Shown here piece by piece: positions 1-7,896 of a stretch of DNA of 64,000 bases. The DNA lies in NCBI GenBank assembly GCA_025506515.1, contig CM046453.1, positions 43,926,979-43,990,978 of the forward strand, given 5' to 3'. The notes beneath the pieces are model-generated. The model saw only the letters and a list, made by a program, of their open reading frames with translations. It did no database searches and was not told where the DNA came from. This DNA is from Flaveria trinervia (lineage: Eukaryota > Streptophyta > Magnoliopsida > Asterales > Asteraceae). How positions within the stretch are numbered: the stretch's first letter is position 1; each line of letters opens with the position of its first letter. Made by a program: the position numbers and the translations under genes.

Positions 1-84
1 ATTCTCTATGTGCGCGTTCTAGTTGCACGAGGTTCAATTCTGGGGTCATGTGGTGAATCCTGATGGGATTATGGTGGACCCGAC
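1..84 (+). pseudogene. Ty3/gypsy reverse transcriptase fragment, left part
   Basis: From about base 26 one frame reads GHVVNPDGIMVDP, the stretch of Ty3/gypsy reverse transcriptase just before the RT-RNase H connection (family pattern: FLGHVV..GI.VDP.K). The reading is cut at base 84 by a solo LTR and continues at 990 as TKVEAV, so 1-84 and 990-1470 were one gene. It has no start because it enters from the left edge. Known: this is the pol of a gypsy element. Inferred: it is the oldest layer in the window, since everything to its right was inserted later or joined by rearrangement. Confidence 0.8.
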
Positions 85-989
85 TGTTGGATTCTTTATG
101 CCCAAGACACATAGAACATTGATGTGGTTAGTACGTTACGATCCAAGTCGGGTCATACCCTATAACAAGCTTTGCAAATACCAATATAAATATTTATGTG
201 ATGATATGATCATGCAATTAAATAATTACACCAATTTAGAAAATGGGTTTTCTAAATAAATTGCATATGAGATGGAACAACTTATTAGGATATTTTGTGC
301 ATAATTATTATCTGTAATGTTATTTGTTTTGGTCAAATGACATCAAATAATAAGAGTGTGAGAGTTATACAATTAATAGGTTAATTACATAACTCATAAT
401 TAACTTGTAATTGTTTTGTTTTATAAAAGTTTTGGGGGGAAACTCTTTTGGCTAAACATTTTCGGCCGCCCCTAAAGGGGTTCTTTGGTCTTTCAAGTGT
501 CTTGAGAAGAGACACAATGAATGGCCCAACACTTCACCTCTCACTCTCTCTCACACATGCAAGAACAAAAGAACATATTCTCTCCTTTTCTTGAAGGTAT
601 TCTCGGCTAGAAAGGGTTCCAGCAGCTTGTTCTTTGAGCTTTTGGTGTACAAATCCTAGCAAGAGTGGTCTTTGCTTGATGCTTGTGGGTATGGAAGCTT
701 GAGGACACCTTTCCTTGGTGTTTTGGCTGTTCAACAACATCATTTTCTTCCTCCTACATCACGTTTTTCAACAGCTCTACAAAGGTGTTTGTATGTCTTA
801 TTTTGGTTGTTATTTCTTGTTGATAGCTAGTCCATTCACATATAAATGATCCTTATGTTCTTGGGTTTGTTGTTGATATGATATGAGCCTTAATTTTCAG
901 ATTACAAATGATAAAATTAAGGTTTTTATCCGCTGTGTTTTCATGTTTAAATGGTTAAACTACTTTGATATGGTCCAACAAACTCAACA
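85..989 (+). mobile_element. Solo LTR of a K-type copia element
   Basis: A 905-bp sequence begins TGTTGG and ends CAACA, flanked by the direct repeat CCGAC at 80-84 and 990-994. Its first 200 bases match the LTR of the complete element K1 at 40914 (shared CCCAAGACAC, TTGATGTGGTTAGTACGT, ACCAATTTAGAAAA). It has no internal region and no partner LTR, so this is the product of LTR-LTR recombination after insertion. Excising it with one copy of CCGAC restores an open gypsy reading across the site. It holds no gene; short open frames within it are chance. Confidence 0.9.
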
Positions 990-1470
990 CCGACAAAGGT
1001 GGAGGCGGTTATGCAATGGAAGTCACCAAAGACGCCATCCGAGATTCGTAGCCTCTTGGGTTTGGCGGGCTACTATAGAAGGTTTATCCAAGACTTCTCC
1101 TAGATTTCTTCTCCACTAACCAAGTTGACTCGGAAAGATGTAAAGTTTATATGGGATCAAGCTCAAGAGAAGGCGTTCGAGGAACTGAAGGCGAGGTTGA
1201 CTCAAGCTCTTATTTTTTCATTACCCGATGGAAGTGAAGATCTGGTGGTTTATTCTGATGCTTCCTATTCGGGGTTGGGGTGTGTGTTAATGCAGAGAGG
1301 AAAAGTTATAGCCTATGCATCTCGACAGTTGTAGGTTCATGAGGCCAATTATCCTACTCATGACATGGAGCTGGCAGTCGTGGTCTTTGCATTAAAGATT
1401 TGGAGGCACTATCTCTACGGGACGAAGTGCACCATATTCACAGATCACAAAAGCTTGAAGTACTTCTTGA
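990..1470 (+). pseudogene. Ty3/gypsy RT-RNase H fragment, right part
   Basis: The frame continues from base 84 through VEAVMQWKSPKTPSEIRSLLG and GYYRRF (end of RT) into RNase H: VYSDASYSGLGCVL, YASRQL, then TDHKSLKYF. The Asp of YSDAS and the Asp of TDHKSL are the RNase H active-site positions typical of gypsy elements. Two in-frame TAG stops occur at 1101-1103 and 1332-1334; each stands where the family normally has a Lys (AAG), so each is one base from the expected codon. The match ends near 1470 in TACTTCTTGA, and copia LTR sequence follows. The integrase is absent. Dead copy. Confidence 0.85.
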
Positions 1471-1475
1471 AAGTA

Positions 1476-1767
1476 GTGATCTGCCCAAGACACATATTAA
1501 ATTGATGTAGCTAGTGTGATATGATCAAAGTCAGGTCATACCCAATAACAAGCCAAAAAACACCAATAAATATTTGTCCGTCGATGTGATCATACGAATA
1601 AATATTAGCACCAATTTAGAAACCGAGTTTTCTAAAAACATTGCTTTTGTAAATGAACATGATTATATAGATAATGTGTTCATGAGAAATATTTGTTTCA
1701 TTATTTAAATTAGTTAAACAATGACAAATAATAGTGTGTTATTGTTATAAAATTAAAAGGGGTTAAT
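1476..1767 (+). mobile_element. Truncated K0 LTR fragment
   Basis: From about 1480 the sequence follows the first 300 bases of the K-type LTR (CTGCCCAAGACACAT, GGTCATACCC, ACCAATTTAGAAA) with many substitutions. It lacks a clean TG start and all of the LTR 3' half. It is fused directly to gag coding sequence at about 1768, skipping the rest of the LTR, the primer binding site and the leader. This points to a deletion or illegitimate recombination. No gene. Confidence 0.7.
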
Positions 1768-2779
1768 ATATGGAAGACTCCATCAAAGTCTCTTGCCTAA
1801 TGTTAGCAAGTATGACACCCGACCTCCAAAAGGAATATGAGCTCCACGGAGCTTATGACATGATCACCCAGTTGCGGGAAACATTCCAGCAACAAGCTAG
1901 GGTGGAGCGCTTCGAAATGGTTCGAGCGCTTCATGCCTGTCGGATGGAGGAATCCCAATCGGTTTCAACTTATGTTCTTAAGATGAAAAGCCACATCGAC
2001 CGCCTTCAAAGGCTAAATTGTCCTGTCTTAAAGGAGTTGGCCACGGATTTGATCCTTAATGGCCTAACTAAAAGGTTTGAAGAATTCGTCATGAACTACA
2101 ACATGAAGGGATGGGACAAGAGCATTAATGAACTTCATTCAATGCTCAAAACGGACGATGCGGGAATGGGTAAAAGGGTTTTACCCGTTCTTACCATCAA
2201 TGAAGGTGGGAGGAAGAAAAGGTCTCAACCCCCTCCTAAGGCAATTGTTGCCAAAGGGAAGGGGCACGTTGGGGGAAAAGGGAAGATGGTCGTTAGGGCA
2301 GTACCTCCGAAGCCCAAGGAGAAGAAGCAGAAAGTTGCTGCAAATGACCCATGCTTCAAGTGTGGTGCGATAGGGCAACGGATGAGAAATTGTCTAGTCT
2401 ATCTTAAAGAGTTGAGAGAAAAGAGGGATGCGGGGCAACCTCAGGTACAATTTACAGGATACATATTGATCTCAATATTACATATTCTAACACATGGGTA
2501 TTAGATACCGGATGTGGAACTCATATTTGCAATTTGTTGCAGGAGTTCAAAAGAAGTAGGGACTTCAATCAAGGGGATGTTAGCCTCTTAATGGGCAATG
2601 GAACCAAAGTCAATGTTGAAGCTCGTGGGGAGTACATCCTAAAACTTCCAAGTGGTTTGGAAGTAACCTTGAAGAATGTTTTGTATGCTCCTAGTTTGGC
2701 TAGGAATATTATTTCTGTTTCCCAATTAAGACATTATGGTTATGTGTTATCTTTTGTTGAAAATGATATTCATGTTTCT
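1768..2779 (+). pseudogene. K0 copia gag-protease fragment
   Basis: An open frame at 1770-2504 matches the K1 gag at 43520-44200 (SCLMLASMTPDLQKEYE, DLILNGLTKRFE, GMGKRVLPVLTINEGG), so it is the same family, starting inside gag. The ATG at 1770 falls at the fusion with the LTR piece and is not the original start. The zinc knuckle near 2350 reads CFKCGAIGQRMRNC: the metal-binding His of CX2CX4HX4C is Gln here, whereas K1 keeps GHWARNC. A one-base loss near 2440 shifts the frame. The aspartic protease motif LDTGCGTH follows near 2500, and the protease frame runs to 2779. There it is cut by the LTR of N1 within TTTCT; the rest of pol is not seen again in the window. Confidence 0.85.
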
Positions 2780-3674
2780 TGTTAGGATCAGTGATCTACG
2801 TTTGATTGATTAGAGAGTATAGCAGCGGAATTCTAACAATGAATTAGCCAATTCACAAGAACAAAGAGATACTCAATGTAAGAACAAAAATGGTTATAGA
2901 TAGAGAGAATTCTACAGATATATTTCATTCAATATTCGCTTTCGTGGTAACGGAATGTCACAATTACAATTAGGTCAACACCTCTTAAATAAGAGATGTG
3001 ACGTCTGCTGATGTCACTTGATAGTGACATCTAACATAATTTATCACAAACTACTGATAGTTAACACAACTACTGAAGATGTCAAACAGCTGACATCTTC
3101 TTACAAAAATGCTAAGTGTTAACTATTATTACAACTACTGAAAAGAAACTACTGAAACTATAACAACTGAAGAACATACTCTTCAGTTGTTTTATAAATA
3201 CTGAAACAAAGAAAACTACTGAAAGGTAAACCATCATAACAATTGAAGAATGCTTCTTCAGCTCTTGTAACAAACTCTGATGGCTTCAGTACTTGTACTT
3301 CAGCTTTAGCTGTTGTCATCAGCTGATGTCTTCAGTCTTTATACTTCAGTGTTGTACTTCAGTACTTTCAATCTTCAGCTGTTGGTCTTCAGCACTTTAG
3401 AACTTCAGCTGTTGTTCTTCGGTACTTTAGTCTTCAGCTGTTGAAGTCTTCAGCACTTTAGAACTTCAGCTGTTGTACTTTAGTACTTTCAATCTTCAGC
3501 TGTTGGTCTTCAGCACTTTAGAACATCAGCTGTTGTACTTCAGTACTTTCAATCTTCAGCTGTTGCAGTCTTCAGACTTTGTTAAACAGCTGATCAAGTC
3601 TTCAGAAGTTGTTGTGATGTCTGTGGGACTTAGAGGTTTTTCTGATCAGGCTCATTGGTTCTTTTGGTCCAACA
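2780..3674 (-). repeat. 3' LTR of N1
   Basis: Minus-strand LTR of 895 bp with TG...CA ends: plus-strand start TGTTAGGATCAGTGATC and end GGTCCAACA. A polypurine tract (read on minus: TTCAGAGGGAGTT) abuts its right side at 3675-3688, which marks it as the downstream LTR. The U3 is packed with CAGCTG, CAGTAGTT and CAGCACTT repeats between about 3240 and 3600. The TATA region reads CATCTCTTATTTAAGAGG on the minus strand, a changed version of the TATATAAG found in N2. The open frame at 3473-3709 is repeat sequence, not a gene. Confidence 0.9.
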
Positions 3675-3799
3675 AACTCCCTCTGAACCAATGCAGCCAA
3701 AACCTCTAAACTTATTAGAGTTGTCCCACTTATTATGGCAAAAATGTTGGTCTTTTTGTCTTCTAGATCAGCTCAGAAGCGACCCCTTTTAAGCACCGG
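3675..3799 (-). other. N1 3' untranslated region and polypurine tract
   Basis: This lies between the ORF3 C-terminus and the 3' LTR. The purine-rich stretch next to the LTR (3675-3688, read on minus) is the expected plus-strand primer of reverse transcription. The remainder matches the 3' region of N2 (49471-49687) and N4 (30728-30943). No gene. Confidence 0.8.
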
Positions 3800-4057
3800 T
3801 CAGGGAAGAAGTCTCAAAATTTGTTTGGCAAAGTATGAATGGGAACTCTGTTTTGGGGAATTGGACATAGAGTTGTTACCCCATTCATGAGATCTATTCC
3901 CCATGATGAGTCTGTATGACTCTCTTGTGTAGGCCTCAAGGAAGGTGATTTGTTCCTCCATGGTTAGCTCTTCAGCACCTCCTTCAAACAATGATTCAGG
4001 CCCATTATACTCAGACAGGTATTTGGCCTGTTTCCCATTCTTTAGCTCCACAATTGT
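3800..4057 (-). pseudogene. N1 ORF3, C-terminal end (type 2)
   Basis: The minus frame starting at 4051 reads ELKNGKQAKYLSEYNGPES and LEAYTRESYRLIMG, the C-terminal end of ORF3 as in N4 (30545-30727). In N4 the frame stops right after MGK. Here a one-base loss turns the sequence after MG into a run-on that continues to 3800. The upstream part of the gene lies at 50509-53638, on the other side of N2. The 5-mer ATTGT (4053-4057) pairs with GTTGT at 50509-50513; the uninterrupted N4 sequence supports GTTGT as the original target. Confidence 0.85.
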
Positions 4058-4237
4058 TGTTGGACCAAAAGAACCAATGAGCCAAGATCAGAAAACCTCT
4101 AAGTTCCATATGATATCACAACAACTGCTGAAGACTTCATCAGCAGTTCGACAAGTGCTGAAAACTCCAACAGCTGAAGATCAAGTGCTGAAGACTTCAA
4201 CAGCTGAAGACTAAAGTGCTGAAGTTCAACATCTAAA

Positions 4238-4327
4238 GAACAAAAGTGCTGAAGCTGAACAATTGAAGAACACAAGTGCTGAAGCTGAACACCTAAAGAA
4301 CACAAGTGCTGAAGCGGACGACCAAAG
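4238..4327 (+). repeat. 30-bp U3 minisatellite, three units
   Basis: The units at 4238-4267, 4268-4297 and 4298-4327 share the core ACAAGTGCTGAAGC with a few substitutions. The 3' LTR of the same element has two units (from 49868). The two LTRs were identical at insertion, so a unit was gained or lost afterwards. Confidence 0.8.
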
Positions 4328-4655
4328 TACTGAAGTACAACAGCTTTAGAGTCTACAAGTGCTGAAGATCAACAACTGGTGTATAACGTCTGAAGACAAA
4401 GACTGAAGACATCAGCTGATGATATCTACTGAACTCATCAGCTTATGAAACATCTGAAGTTCAAGTCTGAAGACCAAGTACTGAAGTTTCAGTAGTTTGT
4501 CACAACAGTTGAAGAGTACTTCTTCAGTAGTTGTAATATCAGTAGTTTTATGTTTTTCAGTAGTTATAGTAACTGATAACACTTAGTATTTTTGTAAGAA
4601 GATGTCAGCTGTTTGACATCTTCAGTGTTGTGTTTCAGTTGGAATAATTCTGTTA

Positions 4656-4705
4656 GATGTCACTATCAAGTGACATCAGTAGACGTCACGTCTCTTATAT
4701 AAGAG
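4656..4705 (+). promoter_or_regulatory. N2 LTR core promoter: hairpin, ACGT motifs and palindromic TATA box
   Basis: GATGTCACT-ATCA-AGTGACATC (4656-4677) is a perfect 9-bp inverted repeat. Then comes AGACGTCACGT (ACGT cores of bZIP type) and CTCTTATATAAGAG (4692-4705), a perfect 14-bp palindrome containing the TATA box TATATAA. The 3' LTR keeps the same order near 50261-50310. The role as the element promoter follows from LTR biology; factor binding is inference. Confidence 0.75.
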
Positions 4706-4908
4706 GTGTCGACCTAATTGTAATTGTGACATTCCGTTACCACGAAAGCGAATATTGAATGAAATATATTTGCAGAATTCTCTCTATCTATAACCGTTTT
4801 TGTTCATCATTGAATATCGTTTCGTTCTTGTGAATTGGCTAATTCATTGTTAGAATTCCGCTCCTATTCTCTCTAATCAATCAAACGTAGATCACTGATC
4901 CTAACAAG

Positions 4909-4920
4909 TGGTATCAGAGC
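4909..4920 (+). other. N2 primer binding site
   Basis: TGGTATCAGAGC, two bases after the LTR, is complementary to the 3' end of plant initiator methionine tRNA, the usual primer of copia elements. Confidence 0.9.
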
Positions 4921-5129
4921 CGGTTAATCATTGATTGATCTAACAGTTGATCATTGAAACTGCTAATTGATATCTATGTTTGATTGAATTAGCATATTCG
5001 CAAGAACTGGTTATAGATCATTGAATTTCTGTCGCTTTCGTTCATTTATTTTGAGATCTCTTTTGATTCAATTGGTTGTTGTTTTGTTCTAAATTGGTTT
5101 TAGCTTAATTGAATTTGATTGAATCTGAG

Positions 5130-7896
5130 ATGACTACTCCTTCTAATGATCCTCACAATACCGGTTCCTCAACCAAGCCTTCGATGCTGGTTAGGACCGA
5201 GTATAACATATGGCAACGAAGAATGCTTCATCACCTGTTTGTTAACAGTTCAGGTTGTTGGACATCTGTAGTACATGGACCACATAAGCCTATGGTGAAC
5301 AATCCGGAAACCAATCAAATGGTTCCAAAGAAGAAGGAACAATACTCTGATGAAGATCGGAAACTGTTTGAGATTGATGCTAAAGCCCATGGAATTCTGG
5401 CCATGGCACTGCCTAATGAAATCTATTCAGGGCTTATGCATCATGAAACTGCTCATGATCTCTGGAATGCCCTGAAGGAACAATTCGGTGGCACAGATGA
5501 GGTCTTAGCAAACAACAGAGAAATCCTTGCCCAACAATATGAGACATTCTCTCACAGAAAGGGTGAGACACTGACTCAACAGTTTGAGCGTTTTTCCTGC
5601 TTGATATCTGAGCTGAAAATGGTGAAACAGAAATACACCAATAGCCAGATGAATAACAGGTTCCTCAGATCATTTCCTGAGAGATGGGACACATACACTA
5701 TTTTCCTACGCTCCAGTGCAAATCTGGATAGCCTATCTCTCACCCAACTTCATGGTAAACTGCTTACATTCGAAAGAGAGATAGAGCAGAAAAGGAAACT
5801 GTCCTCATCAGGAAAGCTCAATGATGACTTTTTACCAGGGAATACTGTCTTGGTTGGTCATGAGTCAGAATATGCTGCATCTGAAATCAATTATGATGAG
5901 CATATTGATTTCTCTTCAAATAGTTCTCATCATGCATTTGTTGGTATTGAGAGTCATTCTGGCAGTAATAGTGACAATCTATGCTTCATCATGGATGATT
6001 TGAAAGGAATAGCTAATGATGATCTAGAAGAGATGGATATTCTAAGCCAAATGGCACTGATTAATATCAGATCTCAGAAGTTCTATAAGAGAACTGGCAG
6101 GAAATTTCCTGGACTCTCTGGAAAAACCAAAGTTGGTTTTGACAAGAGTAAGTTGAGGTGTCACAAATGCCAAAGGCTGGGACACTTTGCAAGAGAGTGT
6201 AGATCAACTGGATCTAACTCTTCTGCACCCTTTGTGACTTTTCCTAGTACTAGTCCACAAAACAGAGGGCAACATCCTGCTGGTTCTGGTGATCATTCAC
6301 ATCCTAGGTCTCCTGCATACTTTGTTCCCCAGGGTCAAATGTCATCCTTATCCCTGCTATTATATGCCTTAACCAAATCCTGTTCAAGCTCCATTGCACA
6401 ACAACCACAAGCATTGCATGAACCACAACCTTCCTAATCTCATCAACAAACTCAACCTCAACAACACAGCTTCTTCACCCCAGGAGTTGTTGACTGGAGC
6501 AGTTTACCAGATGACTTGTCTGGTCATGAACAACTGTTCTCAGGTGCTGGTCAACATGGTGGTGAAAGTCCCTTTGGAAATCTAGCTCTTATGGCTTTGG
6601 ATTCTGCTGATACTTCATCCACTAATGCCTCTACACCAAAGGTATCACAGGTATCCTTGAGGCAAAAGCCAAATTGTGTTCTGAAACATGTATAGCAGCA
6701 TTTGCATCTATTAGAGAAGCAAATGTAGCTTTAATCAACAAGAACATTGAGCTAGAACAAATAATTTCCAAAAGCAAAGCTAAATTTGAGTCTGTGCTTA
6801 ATGATAAGAATGATGAGATTTACAAACTTAAATGCCAAATAACTGATGATAAGGCTAGGGAAGAGATACTTCTAGAGAAGTATAAAGATCTCAAAGAAAC
6901 CCTTGCAGTCACCCAGGTAGAGTGTGATAGATGGGTACAATCATGCAAAGGTTTTGAAATGCTTCTTAGTAAGCAATCTGCTTCCAATGTGAAGTTTTGC
7001 ATTAGTTACAATCACACTGCTCCACCTACAGATTTTACTCCTAGAGCAGAGGTAGAATCTGATGGTGAGAGTAATAACCAATCCATCTCTTCATGTGATC
7101 TACTTTATGATACAGCACAATCAGAAGTAGAAGTCAGCACCAAGCCCTCACAGAACCTATCAGCTGATGTTGATGGTTCCACTGCTGACACTCACATGAT
7201 CAATGAGTTGATCAACTCAGGAGTTAATTCTGAAAGTCCTGAAAGGACTAGAGAGCAGGATTTAACACCTGAAGTTCAAACTCCAACTACTTCCATACTG
7301 AAAAGAAGAAAACTGAAGAGCAAGTCTTCAGTTGCTTCACCCTCTTTAGTTGATGATCAACCTAAGATGAAGAAGAAAGCATGTGAAGTATGTGGTTTGT
7401 TCAATCATCTTACAGATGATTGCTGGTACAAAAGAGGTTCCAAACTCAAACATAAAGAGGAAATTAAAGAGAAAATGGTAAAAATGAAAACTGAGTTTGA
7501 GACCACATTTGTATCAGCAACATCAAATCCTGTAATCCTTAAGTCACAAAGAAATCCAAAAAGGAAGGGGTTAAACAGGTGACAGCTGATTGCTCAGAAG
7601 AAGAAGGTGCAACATAGGAACTTATCAAACCCCACTAGCAATGTGTTTGATGAGCTGAAAGCTTTATCACAAAATCAGACACAACTGGTTATGATGGTTC
7701 AACATCTATTGGGAAGAGTTAACCAATTAGATGCTCCTATGTTGAAACCACAAAAAAGGAGGTCCAAGCCAAAGGATTCCTCTTCTTCACATCTTCTTCC
7801 TCTCAGGCTGTTGTTTCTAATAAACCTGTTAGTTTACCATCTGTTGATGAAACCAGGCCCAAAACCAAAAAGGTTTGGGTCTCCAAAACTAACTGA
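5130..7896 (+). pseudogene. N2 gag (ORF1), broken
   Basis: The start is taken at ATG 5130 (MTTPSNDPHNTGS); an upstream in-frame TTG is not credible. In order: the capsid-type region (YNIWQRRMLHHL, LWNALKEQFGG); zinc knuckle 1, CHKCQRLGHFAREC, at 6159-6200; a Q/P/S-rich stretch; VDWSSLPDDLSG near 6500; a helical, probably coiled-coil region at 6690-6990; and zinc knuckle 2, CEVCGLFNHLTDDC, at 7382-7423. Breaks include a CAA-to-TAA stop at 6435-6437, a one-base loss near 6658, an internal loss of about 85 bp near 7310 compared with N4, and shifts near 7570 and 7790. It ends at TGA 7894-7896, the same stop as in N4 and N1, which lies in the frame of the protease. Product: the nucleocapsid/capsid precursor of the particle. 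Confidence 0.85.

Larger units (their letters stand above)
4058..4906 (+). repeat. 5' LTR of N2
   Basis: An 849-bp LTR starts TGTTGGACCAAAAGAACC and ends GATCCTAACA. U3 (to about 4690) is a patchwork of AGTGCTGAAG, CAACAGCTGAAG and CAGTAGTT motifs, including three 30-bp units at 4238-4327. Next come a hairpin, ACGT motifs and a TATA box near 4700. The end is followed after 2 bp by the primer binding site. Its partner is 49688-50508. Confidence 0.95.

Noticed and set aside
23..259. Open frame of 78 codons at the left edge
   Set aside because: It joins gypsy RT to solo LTR sequence across the insertion point at 84/85; only the first 20 codons are real coding sequence.
3473..3709. Open frames made of repeated short words in the LTRs (also 4099-4305, 19428-19670, 30985-31227, 39444-39849)
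   Set aside because: They translate the CAGCTG/CAGCACTT repeats of U3, appear at the same place in each LTR, and have no coding character.
4130..4380. Regularly spaced short repeats that could suggest a CRISPR array
   Set aside because: The repeats are imperfect, the intervals are not unique spacers, and the context is a plant LTR.
5109..5129. Upstream gag start giving MNLIESEM
   Set aside because: The first codon is TTG; the ATG at 5130 fits the conserved start shared with N3 and N4.
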